NCBI RefSeq assembly: GCF_009617595.1
Contig: NZ_WIXK01000005.1
Coordinates: 336,562 to 400,561, forward strand
Direction: 5' to 3'
DNA length: 64,000 nt
Source of the DNA: Tritonibacter aquimaris
Lineage (GTDB): Bacteria; Pseudomonadota; Alphaproteobacteria; Rhodobacterales; Rhodobacteraceae
The translations under genes were made by a program, and so were the position numbers. Below the pieces are notes generated by a model. That model did not search any database. It saw only the letters and a list, made by a program, of their open reading frames with translations, and was not told the DNA's origin. The stretch's first letter is position 1. Each line of letters begins with the position of its first letter. Below are positions 18,267 to 27,627 of the stretch, in pieces.

Positions 18267-19168
18267 GCTTCTGCTGGCTGTGTGAGGCTGACCTGGCGTT
18301 CGCGCCAGACCGCATAAAGCCCAGCCGCCATTGTGACCATGATGCCCAGACCCGCCAATGTGTTGGGGAATTGGTTGAACACCAACCAGCCGATCAACGT
18401 GGCAATCGGGATCTCAAGATATTGCATCGGGGCTAGCGTAGCTGAAGGCGCATAGCGCAGGCTCCAGGTCATCAGCAGGTGCGCAAGCGTTCCCAGAATA
18501 CCAATGGAGAGCAGCAACCCCCATTGTTGTTGTGTTGGAGCCGGAAGTTGCAGTGCGTCAACCTGCCAGTTTTGCCCAACGCCTAGGATTGGGATCAACA
18601 ATACGCAGGCAACAACGCCGGACACCGCCTGCAAACCCAAAGGATCGGTGGCTTTGGCGACCTTACGTGTGATCAAAACAAAGAGTGCAAAAATCACAGC
18701 TGTTGCAACAGGCCAGAGTGCGGGTAGCCCCACATCGACAAAGCTTGGCTGTACCACCATCAATGTACCAAGAAACCCAACCGCGCAGGCGCCCAGTCGA
18801 TGGGGGCCGATGGCTTCTTGCAGAAAGATACGCCCCAAAAGCAGCAGGATAAACGGGCAGACAAAGGCAATCGCCACCGCATCGGCCAGCGGGAGATACT
18901 GCAAACCGGTGAACATGGTTGCAATGCCCAGCATGTGTAAAACTGTACGTAGCACCACAAGGCCCATCAATCCCGCCGGAATACGCCAATGGCGTTTGCT
19001 GATCCAGATCAGCGGAAACAGGATCAAACTCTGTATAAAAAAGCGGACGAGCAGAACTTCTCCAAGCGGGGTATCGCTTAGCAGTTTGGCTACGGCATCC
19101 CCCATGGGGGCAACCAGGCAAAAACCAAACATGAGGGCAATGCCACGGACTGGACGGTCAACTATCAT
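18263..19168 (-). CDS. EamA/DMT family transporter
   Basis: 301-residue inner-membrane protein with about ten spans in two EamA halves. It starts MIVDRPVRGIALMFGFCLVAP and carries LQYLPLADAVAIAFVCPFI and LRYAPSATLAPMQYLEIP as the duplicated signature helices. The C-terminus is short and basic. The substrate cannot be inferred. It is convergent with the thiamine diphosphokinase gene, with stop codons overlapping at 18263-18266. Confidence 0.85.
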   Translation of the reverse strand: MIVDRPVRGIALMFGFCLVAPMGDAVAKLLSDTPLGEVLLVRFFIQSLILFPLIWISKRHWRIPAGLMGLVVLRTVLHMLGIATMFTGLQYLPLADAVAIAFVCPFILLLLGRIFLQEAIGPHRLGACAVGFLGTLMVVQPSFVDVGLPALWPVATAVIFALFVLITRKVAKATDPLGLQAVSGVVACVLLIPILGVGQNWQVDALQLPAPTQQQWGLLLSIGILGTLAHLLMTWSLRYAPSATLAPMQYLEIPIATLIGWLVFNQFPNTLAGLGIMVTMAAGLYAVWRERQVSLTQPAEA

Positions 19169-19312
19169 GAACGCACGCTAGCGAGTTAGAATTTTCCAAA
19201 CAAGCAAAAGTTGTTCATGTTACATATGTATTAGGCCCGACTGTAAGTATGCCCAGGCTGCTTGCACAGTCTGGGCATACCTATTCTTAAGGTTGGTGAA
19301 GGTCCGTGTGGA

Positions 19313-20686
19313 TCAGCAGTTAGGAATATTCACCGCAAGCCCGCCAAGCGAGGTTTCCTTATATTTTTCATGCATGTCTGCCCCGGTCTGGCGCATGGTC
19401 TCAATCACGGAATCCAGCGGAACAAAATGCTCCCCATCGCCGCGCAGGGCAAGTGAGGCGGCCGAAACCGCTTTGATCGCGCCAAGCCCATTGCGTTCAA
19501 TGCAGGGTACCTGAACCAGACCGGCAACCGGATCGCAGGTCATGCCCAGGTGGTGTTCAAGTGCGATCTCTGCTGCGTTTTCCACCTGTTCCGGCGTGCC
19601 GCCCATAACGGCACAAAGCCCGGCAGCCGCCATGGCCGAGGCAGAACCAACTTCGGCCTGACAGCCTGCTTCCGCGCCAGAAATTGACGCATTGAATTTC
19701 ACCAACCCACCAATGGCTGCGGCGGTGAGCAGGAAATCTTCGATATGGCGTTCAGATGCGCCGGGCACGTGATCAAGGTAGTAGCGGATCACCGCAGGCA
19801 GCACGCCCGCCGCGCCATTGGTGGGGGCGGTGACAACCTGACCACCTGCCGCGTTTTCTTCGTTCACGGCCATGGCATAGACGCTCATCCAGTCGTTGAC
19901 GGTGTGCGGCGCAACCAGGTTCATGCCACGTTCCGCCAGAAGTGTTTCATGGATCTTCTTCGCGCGTCTGCGCACGTTAAGCCCGCCGGGCAGGATGCCG
20001 TCGCGTTCAAGCCCGCGGTTGATACAATCATTCATCACCTGCCACAGGCGTTTGGTGCCCGTTTTCAGATGGGTTGCATCCTGACGTGACAGCTCATTGG
20101 CGCGTTTCATTTCGGCGATGGATTTGCCGCTCGCCTTGGCCATCTTCAGCATTTCCAAAGCCGATTTGAACGGGAAGGGTACTGGCGCACCGTCATCAGT
20201 GTCTCCCCCATGGGCCAGCTCATCCTCGGTCAGTACAAAGCCGCCCCCAATGGAATAGAACACCTCCTGCATGACCACATCGCCTTCGGCGTCGGTGGCC
20301 ATCAGGATCATGCCATTGGCGTGGCCCGGCAGCGCGCGATCATAGTCAAAGATCAGATCAGTTTTGGGGTTAAAGCGCAGTTTCGGCAGATCCGGTGGAC
20401 ACAGCTGGTGCGTCTTGGCTAGCTCGGCCAGGCAGGCTTCGGCCTTGTCATCATCATAGCTGTCGAGTTCAAACCCCGCGAGCCCCAGGATAGTGGCGCG
20501 GTCAGTTGCGTGGCCCACGCCGGTAAAGGCAAGCGATCCATGCAGCGAGGCCTTGAGGCCAGCGGGTTCAAACGGCGCTTCGCGGATCATCTGCAAGAAC
20601 CGTGCGGCGGCCACCATAGGGCCCATCGTGTGCGAAGACGACGGGCCGATGCCCACTTTGAACATGTCAAAAACGGAGAGAAACAT
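19313..20686 (-). CDS. sdaA: L-serine ammonia-lyase (serine deaminase)
   Basis: 457-residue iron-sulfur enzyme deaminating L-serine to pyruvate and ammonia. SVFDMFKVGIGPSSSHTMGP opens the beta-type domain; the alpha-type domain holds the cluster-binding cysteines in GAEAGCQAEVGSAS, LGMTCDPVAG and VQVPCIERN. I chose the ATG at 20686, since it overlaps the stop of the upstream GST gene in TAATG, a sign of translational coupling; an in-frame extension to 20713 lies inside that gene. Making pyruvate from serine gives the cell a carbon and nitrogen source. Confidence 0.95.
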   Translation of the reverse strand: MFLSVFDMFKVGIGPSSSHTMGPMVAAARFLQMIREAPFEPAGLKASLHGSLAFTGVGHATDRATILGLAGFELDSYDDDKAEACLAELAKTHQLCPPDLPKLRFNPKTDLIFDYDRALPGHANGMILMATDAEGDVVMQEVFYSIGGGFVLTEDELAHGGDTDDGAPVPFPFKSALEMLKMAKASGKSIAEMKRANELSRQDATHLKTGTKRLWQVMNDCINRGLERDGILPGGLNVRRRAKKIHETLLAERGMNLVAPHTVNDWMSVYAMAVNEENAAGGQVVTAPTNGAAGVLPAVIRYYLDHVPGASERHIEDFLLTAAAIGGLVKFNASISGAEAGCQAEVGSASAMAAAGLCAVMGGTPEQVENAAEIALEHHLGMTCDPVAGLVQVPCIERNGLGAIKAVSAASLALRGDGEHFVPLDSVIETMRQTGADMHEKYKETSLGGLAVNIPNC

Positions 20687-21381
20687 TAAAGAGCGGCTCC
20701 TTCTGGCGGGCAAGCATAGTGCGGCATGCTAAAGGGGGTGGGGCCGAGGCCCTCGGCGTCAATTGCGGCGCGGACTGCGGCGCGGTGTTCCAGGCGTTCA
20801 CATAAGGCATGAAGCGCCGGATAATCGGTGAGGTCGAACCAGCCGGTTTCCCCCTGCGGATAGAGCGCGGACCAACGCAGGCAGGTGGCAACATAGTAAT
20901 CCAGAACCGAAAGCCTGTCTGCCCCGAGGATGCTGGAGTTCCCTGCAAGCTCATCGAGCAGCCCAAGATGCGTCTGCAGTCGGGCGGACGTGCGTTTGCG
21001 CAATTCCGGCTGCGTGTCTTCGGGCCCGTAGCGATGCAGGTAGAACTGCATGATCAGGTCTGGGTGCAGCGTGTTTGAGATGAAAAACAACCATTTGAGG
21101 AACGCAGGCCGGTCTTTTTCGCCACTTTGAGGCGCCAATGCCTGATGCGTTTCGCTCAGATAAAGCAAGATTGCGCCAACTTCAGAAATGGTCCCATCTG
21201 GCGTCTCCAGCGCGGGGATCTTACCGCTCGGGTTCACGGCGAGATATTCCGGCGATTTCTGCGCCGAAACCGTGCGGTCCACCAAATGGGTCTCATAGGG
21301 CAGCTGTAGCTCTTCCAGCACCAAGCGAATGATCAGCGAGGCGTTGTCTGGAGCATAAAAGAGGCGATAGCTGGGTTTCAT
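20686..21381 (-). CDS. Glutathione S-transferase family protein
   Basis: 231 residues with an N-terminal thioredoxin-like GST domain (YRLFYAPDNASLIIRLVLEEL; NPSGKIPALETPDG with the cis-proline; S/E pair in TISEVGAILLYL) and a helical C-terminal domain. It precedes and overlaps sdaA, so the two are co-translated. The substrate is unknown. A perfect 16-bp palindrome 49 bases upstream of the start may be its operator. Confidence 0.87.
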   Translation of the reverse strand: MKPSYRLFYAPDNASLIIRLVLEELQLPYETHLVDRTVSAQKSPEYLAVNPSGKIPALETPDGTISEVGAILLYLSETHQALAPQSGEKDRPAFLKWLFFISNTLHPDLIMQFYLHRYGPEDTQPELRKRTSARLQTHLGLLDELAGNSSILGADRLSVLDYYVATCLRWSALYPQGETGWFDLTDYPALHALCERLEHRAAVRAAIDAEGLGPTPFSMPHYACPPEGAAL

Positions 21382-21739
21382 GTGATTACCCTACTCAACG
21401 GCGTGCAGGTGGTATGGTTTGTTTGCGACGTTTCCTATAGGAAACACGTACAGTTTTTACGCTTCATTGCAAGGGTGGTTTCGCTTAGGGCTTTGCCCAA
21501 AGCGATCGGCGCTACACCGTTTGCGTGCCGTTCAAGCCAACGATGAGTTGGGCCTATGGGGGGCAGGCTCTTGGAAGGGGGACTGGGGGTCTATGCAGGC
21601 GCATAGGTGACTGCCTGCAAAAGGGCACACGCATATATTTGGTATATCGTATTTTTGCGTATAGCGCTCCTATGAGTGCTCGCTTGAGAGGCTATAAACG
21701 CCTATGTATCAATTGACAGCAAGCGATGGAGTATACGCG
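21382..21739. other. Divergent control region between the GST-sdaA pair and rpiA
   Basis: 358 bases without a gene. It holds the palindrome at 21430-21445, an imperfect hairpin at 21482-21504 (CGCTT and GGGC arms) and an AT-rich segment near 21635-21670 that probably contains the rpiA promoter. Confidence 0.5.
21430..21445. promoter_or_regulatory. Perfect 16-bp palindrome, candidate operator
   Basis: GTTTCCTATAGGAAAC is its own reverse complement and lies 49 bases upstream of the GST start codon. Its size and symmetry suit a dimeric winged-helix repressor (HxlR- or MarR-like); this assignment is inference only. Confidence 0.5.
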
Positions 21740-22528
21740 ATGAGCAGCGATCTTTCCCCTATCGACAAGGCAAAATTTGTCGCAGCCAAACGGGCGGCAG
21801 ATATGGTGGAAGATGGTATGCGACTGGGGCTGGGCACCGGGTCTACCACCGCTTGGCTTGTGCGGTGTCTGGCACAAATGGTGCAAGAGGATGGGCTGAG
21901 GATTTCAGCGGTGCCAACCTCAGCACGCACGGCCAATATGGCGCGCGAGCTTGGTCTCAACGTGGTCACATTGGATGATGCCAAGTGGCTGGATCTTACC
22001 ATCGATGGAGCAGATGAGTTTGATCATGATCTCAACCTGATCAAAGGTGGCGGTGGCGCGCACCTGCAGGAAAAGATCGTTGCAACCGCGTCTGATCAGA
22101 TGGTGGTGATTGCCGATGCGGGCAAGGCTGTTGATACGCTTGGCGCTTTTCCCTTGCCGGTTGAGGTGCTGCCTTTTGGTTGGCAGACCAGCCAGGCCCT
22201 CTTGGAAGAGACGCTGGTCTCGATGGATGTTTTGGGGCGCACGTCCACGCTGCGGATGAACGGTTCTGATCCATTTATTAGTGATGAGGGCAATTATATC
22301 CTAGATCTCCACCTCAATCGGATCGGCAATGCCCGCCAGCTGGCGTTGGTGCTCAATCAAATCCCCGGGGTGATCGAGAACGGCCTCTTCATCGATATCT
22401 GCGACCGGGTGGTGATCGGTCACGGCGATGGCACAGTGGTGGTGCGTGACATAAATGAAGGCACCGAGGAGCGGGATCGGCTTGATTTTGCAGAAGAAGA
22501 CAATCTGTTTGGTGATTTGATCGACTGA
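21740..22528 (+). CDS. rpiA: Ribose-5-phosphate isomerase A
   Basis: 262-residue enzyme interconverting ribose 5-phosphate and ribulose 5-phosphate in the pentose phosphate pathway. Family blocks are GLGTGSTTAW, TIDGADEFD, and LIKGGGGAHLQEKIVA with the catalytic residues, plus NYILDLH. The start ATG 21740 has GGAG nine bases upstream and gives the usual family length; an in-frame ATG at 21704 would add 12 residues without homology. Confidence 0.94.
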   Translation: MSSDLSPIDKAKFVAAKRAADMVEDGMRLGLGTGSTTAWLVRCLAQMVQEDGLRISAVPTSARTANMARELGLNVVTLDDAKWLDLTIDGADEFDHDLNLIKGGGGAHLQEKIVATASDQMVVIADAGKAVDTLGAFPLPVEVLPFGWQTSQALLEETLVSMDVLGRTSTLRMNGSDPFISDEGNYILDLHLNRIGNARQLALVLNQIPGVIENGLFIDICDRVVIGHGDGTVVVRDINEGTEERDRLDFAEEDNLFGDLID

Positions 22529-22778
22529 ACAGATGTGTAGGGGCCTGTTTTGTACTCCGAGCGCAGTTGCAAGTTTGGCTTGCGGGGGCAGCTGCGCATA
22601 TTGGCCTGCCTCTGTATCGGTTCAACGTGAGTGGTGCGCGCACCTGGTGCAGTGTTTCTGTGTCACACCAGTGGGATAATTTCCTTAATCTGTGAAATTG
22701 ATCATCTTTTAGTTGTAATTACCTGTGTCATTTTTCATGATGAGGCACTTGTAGTAAAGTGATCGTCGTGCCGAGCTA

Positions 22779-23342
22779 ATGCCTTCTCATCCCACAAAAA
22801 AACACAAAGACGCACCACAAGTTGTTGTGACGCGGCACCGCGGTGGTCTGCAGATGTGGTTATTGATCTTTTGCGCAGTGCTTTGGGTCGGGCTCTTTTT
22901 GCTACAACTCTATTTTGTGTCCATGCATGGTACGGAGTGGGCGCCGGATCGCATTGCCGTTTTGGGTTGGCTTGTGGGGGCCGCGATCATCGGGGTGCAG
23001 TATCATCTGCTCCCGGGTTCGGGGCCTGAAACAGTATTGATCGTGTCAGATTTTGGCATTCAATCCGCAAATCACCACTGGAATGGCATGTGGGTGCGCT
23101 GGCGGGATGTGGCCTGTATCGAGGCCTATGATCCGCGTCGGGGCGGGTTGCGCTCTCCTGCGAAGCTTGTGTTCTGGGATAACGACGGCAACCGCGCCAG
23201 CCTGCCGCTGATTATGCCTGAGCGCGACAATGCACAGCGGCGCGCGTTTTTTGCCGCGCTCAACCACTATTGGCCGGGCTGGGATCGCCCCTGCAGCCAG
23301 CAGCCCAGAGGGCGATGTGACAGGCCGCATGATCTGCACTGA
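22779..23342 (+). CDS. Membrane protein of unknown function
   Basis: 187 residues. A polar basic N-terminus (residues 1-24) is followed by two membrane spans (about 25-48 and 60-82), then a soluble C-terminal domain beginning ETVLIVSDFGIQSANHHWNGMWVRWRDVACIEAY. That last stretch, a beta-rich segment with W-x-D-V, resembles the PH-like domains often placed after two helices in small bacterial membrane proteins, but I cannot assign a family. Its stop codon lies in the loop of the following terminator. Confidence 0.6.
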   Translation: MPSHPTKKHKDAPQVVVTRHRGGLQMWLLIFCAVLWVGLFLLQLYFVSMHGTEWAPDRIAVLGWLVGAAIIGVQYHLLPGSGPETVLIVSDFGIQSANHHWNGMWVRWRDVACIEAYDPRRGGLRSPAKLVFWDNDGNRASLPLIMPERDNAQRRAFFAALNHYWPGWDRPCSQQPRGRCDRPHDLH

Positions 23343-23355
23343 GGTGCAGATTTTT
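23332..23355 (+). terminator. Rho-independent terminator overlapping the stop codon
   Basis: ATCTGCAC (23332-23339) and GTGCAGAT (23344-23351) form a perfect stem with loop TGAG, followed by a T run. The TGA stop at 23340-23342 is in the loop. Confidence 0.8.
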
Positions 23356-23518
23356 ACATCCTCTTCACAAGTTTGCGACTATCTGGGCAAAACACAGCGT
23401 TAAATCTGGTGCATTGGCTGCAGCTGGTTGAAACCTGGGTCAAAACGCCCAACTGGGCGTATGGCAATTGGTGTTCCAGTGTGGGATACGTCTATAGGAC
23501 TTTGAAGGGGCAATGGTC

Positions 23519-24874
23519 ATGAGCTTTGACTACGATCTGTTTGTAATTGGTGGCGGTTCCGGTGGTGTGCGCGCGGCGCGGGTGGCTGCTGGTGGTGGCG
23601 CCAAGGTCGGCCTCGCCGAAGAGAGCCGCTATGGCGGCACCTGCGTTATTCGCGGCTGTGTGCCAAAAAAACTGATGGTTTACGCCTCTGAGTATCCAAG
23701 CATGGTCGAAGATGGTCGTGCCTATGGCTGGGACATCACCGAAAACGGTTTCGACTGGAATGCGTTCAGCGGCAAATTGAATGCCGAGCTTGACCGGTTG
23801 GAAGGGATCTACCGCAACCTTTTGGCCAATTCCGGCGTGGAAAGTCATGATCAGCGGGCCAAGCTGTTTGATGCACATACCGTTGAACTGGCGGATGGCA
23901 CCAAAAAAACTGCCAAACATATTCTGGTGGCAACAGGCGGCTGGCCAACAGTTCCTGAATTCCCCGGTCATGAGCTGGCGATCACCTCAAATGAGATCTT
24001 CCATCTGAAACAGCTGCCCGAAAACATCCTGATCGTGGGCGGCGGCTATATCGCATCTGAATTTGCAGGCATCATGAATGGGTTGGGTGTTAAAACCACG
24101 CAGTTCTATCGCGGCCCACAAATTCTGCGCGGCTTTGACGATGAGGCGCGCAACACCGTTGCCGCGGGCATGATCGAAGCAGGCGTTGATCTCCAGGTTG
24201 AGACTAATGTGGTCTCCATGGTGAAAGACGGCGACAAGATCCGCGTCACCGATACTAAGGGGCGCGAAACCAGCTTTGATGTGGTGATGTATGCCACCGG
24301 TCGCGCACCCAATTCCAACGGGCTTGGCCTTGAAGAACTGGGGGTTGAGCTTGGCTCAAAAGGTGAGGTTAAGGTTGATGCCTATAGTCAGACCAAAGTG
24401 CCTTCGATCTATGCGGTGGGTGATGTGACGGACCGTGCAAACCTCACCCCGGTTGCGATCCGCGAAGGCATGGCTTTTGTCGAAACCGTGTTCAACGGCA
24501 ACCCCACCAGCCCGGATCACGATCTGATCCCAACGGCGATCTTTACCCAGCCAGAAATGGGCACCGTGGGCCTTTCAGAAGAAGACGCGGCCAAACAGGA
24601 GCCGATCGAGGTCTATTCCACCTCATTCAAGCCAATGCAGCAAAGCTTTGCTGGGCGTGCAGCCAAGGTGATGATGAAACTGGTGGTTTCCAAGGCCTCG
24701 CGTAAGGTGCTGGGATGTCACATTGTTGCGCCGGGCGCGGGTGAGATGATCCAGCTTGCGGGTATCGCCGTAAAAATGGGCGCAACCAAAGAAGATTTTG
24801 ATCGTACTGTTGCAGTTCACCCAACCATGTCGGAAGAACTGGTAACAATGAAAACACCGGTGCGTGAAACTTGA
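23519..24874 (+). CDS. gor: Glutathione-disulfide reductase
   Basis: 451-residue FAD flavoenzyme that reduces oxidised glutathione with NADPH in the cytosol. The FAD motif GGGSGGVRAARVAA is followed by the redox pair C42 and C47 in GGTCVIRGCVPKK. The NAD(P) motif is GGGYIASEFAG, and the C-terminal active-site histidine/glutamate lie in VHPTMSEE. I chose ATG 23519 because GAAGGGG is 8 bases before it; the ATG at 23513 is too close to that site. It supplies GSH for the GSTs in the window and possibly for the peroxidase. Confidence 0.94.
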   Translation: MSFDYDLFVIGGGSGGVRAARVAAGGGAKVGLAEESRYGGTCVIRGCVPKKLMVYASEYPSMVEDGRAYGWDITENGFDWNAFSGKLNAELDRLEGIYRNLLANSGVESHDQRAKLFDAHTVELADGTKKTAKHILVATGGWPTVPEFPGHELAITSNEIFHLKQLPENILIVGGGYIASEFAGIMNGLGVKTTQFYRGPQILRGFDDEARNTVAAGMIEAGVDLQVETNVVSMVKDGDKIRVTDTKGRETSFDVVMYATGRAPNSNGLGLEELGVELGSKGEVKVDAYSQTKVPSIYAVGDVTDRANLTPVAIREGMAFVETVFNGNPTSPDHDLIPTAIFTQPEMGTVGLSEEDAAKQEPIEVYSTSFKPMQQSFAGRAAKVMMKLVVSKASRKVLGCHIVAPGAGEMIQLAGIAVKMGATKEDFDRTVAVHPTMSEELVTMKTPVRET

Positions 24875-24880
24875 AAATTG

Positions 24881-24937
24881 AAAAAAAACGTTCAGGTTAC
24901 AGAGAGGCCGCCATGCGGGCGGCCAATCACCTGAACG
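24881..24937 (-). other. Large nested hairpin between gor and hflK
   Basis: The outer stem CGTTCAGGT (24889-24897) with ACCTGAACG (24929-24937) encloses an inner stem GGCCGCC (24906-24912) with GGCGGCC (24918-24924). Eight A residues precede it on the plus strand, so it has terminator form only for minus-strand (antisense) transcription. Confidence 0.55.
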
Positions 24938-24964
24938 GTGGAACTCTTAAGGGATAGGAGACAT

Positions 24965-26116
24965 ATGGCGGGCAATAATGGTGGCCCCTGGGGCGGCGGA
25001 GGCTCTTCTGGGGGAGGTAACCGGGGCAATAACAACGGAGGCGGCAACAACAATGGTGGCCGTCGCCCGGATGATCCCCAGATCCCCGAAATCGATGAGC
25101 TGATGAAAAAAGGCCAAGAGCAGCTGCGCGTCCTGATGGGCGGTCGCGGCGGCGGAAACGGCGGCGGCTCACGTGGTGGTAATGGCGGCGGTGGTGCTCC
25201 ACTGTTTACCAAAGGCACCGCTGCACTTGGTGCGGTTGTCGCGGCCGGTCTCTGGATCTTTGGCAGCATCTACACCGTGAAACCAGAAGAACAATCGGTT
25301 GAATTGTTCCTGGGTGAATATTCACAAACTGGCCAGCCTGGTCTGAACTTTGCGCCCTGGCCTCTGGTTACGCGCGAAGTGCTGCAGGTTCGGGTTGAGC
25401 AGGTCGAAAACATCGGCGCAGGCTCGCGTGGTTCTGACGCCGGCTTGATGCTGACCGGGGATGAAAACATCATTGATGTGGATTTCCAGGTGGTTTGGAA
25501 TATTTCGGATCCAGCGAAGTTCCTGTTCAACCTTCGGGATGCGCAGACAACGATTAACGCGGTTTCTGAATCGGCAATGCGTGAAATTATCGCCCAGTCC
25601 GAACTTGCACCGATCCTCAACCGCGACCGTGGTGTGATCCGTGACCGTCTGGAAGAACTCATTCAGGCTACGCTGGATAGCTACGATTCCGGTGTGAACA
25701 TCGTCCGGGTTAACTTCGATGGCGCCGATCCGCCAGAACCGGTAAAAGATGCCTTCCGCGAAGTGCAATCTGCTGGTCAGGAACGCGACCGTCTGGAAAA
25801 GCAGGCTGATGCCTATGCCAACCGCAAACTCGCGGCGGCACGTGGTCAGGCTGCGCAGACTCTGGAAGAAGCCGAAGCCTACCGTGCACGCGTTGTGAAC
25901 GAAGCTTCGGGTGAAGCCAGCCGTTTCACCGCGGTTCTGGAAGAATACACCAAGGCGCCAGAAGTTACGCGCAAGCGTCTTTATCTGGAAACCATGGAAG
26001 AGGTTCTTGGCCGGGTCGACAAGATCATCCTGGATGAGAACTCAGGCGGAAACTCTGGCATTGTGCCTTACCTGCCGCTCAATGAACTGCGCCGTTCTGG
26101 CTCGGAGGGCAACTGA
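24965..26116 (+). CDS. hflK: FtsH protease activity modulator HflK
   Basis: 383-residue SPFH/prohibitin-family membrane protein that pairs with HflC and cages the FtsH protease. The N-terminus is an exposed Gly/Asn-rich low-complexity tail of about 75 residues, followed by a membrane span near 80-105 and the SPFH domain (VKPEEQSVELFLGEY onward), then a long coiled coil rich in Glu/Ala. I chose ATG 24965 after GGGATAGGAGACAT. The stop overlaps the hflC ATG by one base (ACTGATGCG), giving coupled synthesis. Confidence 0.94.
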   Translation: MAGNNGGPWGGGGSSGGGNRGNNNGGGNNNGGRRPDDPQIPEIDELMKKGQEQLRVLMGGRGGGNGGGSRGGNGGGGAPLFTKGTAALGAVVAAGLWIFGSIYTVKPEEQSVELFLGEYSQTGQPGLNFAPWPLVTREVLQVRVEQVENIGAGSRGSDAGLMLTGDENIIDVDFQVVWNISDPAKFLFNLRDAQTTINAVSESAMREIIAQSELAPILNRDRGVIRDRLEELIQATLDSYDSGVNIVRVNFDGADPPEPVKDAFREVQSAGQERDRLEKQADAYANRKLAAARGQAAQTLEEAEAYRARVVNEASGEASRFTAVLEEYTKAPEVTRKRLYLETMEEVLGRVDKIILDENSGGNSGIVPYLPLNELRRSGSEGN

Positions 26117-26991
26117 TGCGTAAATCTAATCTGTTGATCGTTCTCCTTGCTGGGGCGCTGTTCCTGGCTCTGTCTTCGATCTTTATCGTGGACGAACGCC
26201 AAAAGGCGCTGGTACTGCGTTTTGGTCGTGTGGTTCAGGTTCAGGAAGATCCGGGGCTTGCGTTTAAAGCGCCGTTTATCGATGAGGTCGTGCGCTATGA
26301 CGACCGCATCCTGAGCCTCGAAGTTGGCCCGCTGGAAATCACCCCGCTTGATGATCGTCGTCTGGTGGTGGATGCATTCTCACGCTACCGCATTTCAGAT
26401 GTAGATGCATTCCGTCAGGCGGTTGCGGGCGAAGGTGTCTTTGGTGCGGAACGTCGTCTGGACAAGATCATGCGTGACCAAACGCGTGAAGTTCTGGGTT
26501 CTGTAAGCTCAAACGACATCCTGTCTTCTGATCGTGCCGCGCTTATGCTGCGGATCCGCAACGGTGCAATTGCACAGGCGCGCTCTCTGGGCCTTGAGGT
26601 GATCGACGTGCGCCTGAAACGCACCGACTTGCCGCAAGCCAACCTGGAAGCCACCTTTGCCCGTATGCGTGCAGAACGGGAACGTGAAGCCGCAGACGAG
26701 ATCGCCCGTGGTGAAGAAGCAGCCCAGCGTGTACGCGCACAGGCGGATCGTACCGAGGTTGAGCTGGTCTCTGAGGCCGAACGCGAAGCCGAGGTCATTC
26801 GCGGTGAAGCGGATGCGCAGCGCAACGGCATCTTTGCCGAGGCCTATGGTGCGGATGCGGAATTCTTTGAATTCTATCGCTCGCTCAATGCTTATTCCGC
26901 GGCGCTGCAATCTGGAAACTCTTCTATGGTGCTGTCACCTGACAGTGAGTTCTTCAACTATTTGAAGTCTGCGACAGGCAACGGCCAGTAA
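26116..26991 (+). CDS. hflC: FtsH protease activity modulator HflC
   Basis: 291-residue partner of HflK. It has an N-terminal signal anchor (LLIVLLAGALFLALSSIFIV), the SPFH domain starting at VDERQKALVLRFGRV, and a helical coiled coil (AEREREAADEIARGEEAAQRV) towards the C-terminus, ending in the LSPDSEFFNYLKS tail typical of HflC. It overlaps hflK by one base and is followed by a strong terminator, so hflKC is a two-gene unit. Confidence 0.94.
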   Translation: MRKSNLLIVLLAGALFLALSSIFIVDERQKALVLRFGRVVQVQEDPGLAFKAPFIDEVVRYDDRILSLEVGPLEITPLDDRRLVVDAFSRYRISDVDAFRQAVAGEGVFGAERRLDKIMRDQTREVLGSVSSNDILSSDRAALMLRIRNGAIAQARSLGLEVIDVRLKRTDLPQANLEATFARMRAEREREAADEIARGEEAAQRVRAQADRTEVELVSEAEREAEVIRGEADAQRNGIFAEAYGADAEFFEFYRSLNAYSAALQSGNSSMVLSPDSEFFNYLKSATGNGQ

Positions 26992-27015
26992 GGCTTCACC
27001 AGTTTTGAATGTTTG

Positions 27016-27045
27016 AACCGGCCCCGTTTGGGGGCCGGTTTTTTT
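27016..27045 (+). terminator. Rho-independent terminator after hflC
   Basis: AACCGGCCCC (27016-27025) and GGGGCCGGTT (27031-27040) form a perfect 10-bp stem with loop GTTTG and a run of seven T. Confidence 0.92.
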
Positions 27046-27147
27046 GTCGCAATTGCATCTGCGGGGATCATCCCCATTTCGCGGTGAAAGGGCGTGAGGC
27101 ATGAATTGGCGCTGCCCGTTTTTTATGTGTTTTAGGAGGTATATGGC

Positions 27148-27627
27148 ATGGGCGCGACAAACATACAGGAGATCAGCTACCCGCTGCCGAGCAGGCATTT
27201 GGAACAAGCCAATTGGGTTGATTGTTTCGAAGTCAAAAGCGGAGAGGCGGGTATGGATGCGACCAGAGCTGTTGCGCGCATCTTTGATGCGCCACCGCCG
27301 CGTTGGGTGCGTGCCCTCACCAGTTTGCGCAATAAAATCGTGGGCCTGGTTGGGCTAGAGGGCGGTGAAATCTCAATCGATGGGGAAAAACTGGGCGCTT
27401 TTCCCGTCTTGTATCGCGGGCCAGATGCGGTGGTTTGTGGCTTTGACGACTGGCATCTGGATTTCCGTGTTGTGGTGGAAACCCCCAAAAACGGTGCGGA
27501 TCAGCGGGTGCGATTGGCCACATTGGTGCGGCGTAAACATTGGTTTGGATATGTCTATCTCTTTCTGATCACCCCATTTCATAAGGCGATTGCGCGTACA
27601 TTGCTGTTGCGGGCAGCGCAGCCTTGA
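27148..27627 (+). CDS. DUF2867 family protein
   Basis: 159 residues starting after GGAGGTATATGGC. The blocks PPRWVRALTSLRNKIV, LGAFPVLYRG, DDWHLDFRVVVE and the C-terminal PFHKAIARTLLLRA match DUF2867, proteins of unknown function often found alone or fused to NAD-binding domains. There is no signal peptide; the YLFLITPFH segment is only mildly hydrophobic. It lies between hflC and the Do protease on the same strand but has its own ribosome site and a terminator upstream. Confidence 0.72.
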   Translation: MGATNIQEISYPLPSRHLEQANWVDCFEVKSGEAGMDATRAVARIFDAPPPRWVRALTSLRNKIVGLVGLEGGEISIDGEKLGAFPVLYRGPDAVVCGFDDWHLDFRVVVETPKNGADQRVRLATLVRRKHWFGYVYLFLITPFHKAIARTLLLRAAQP

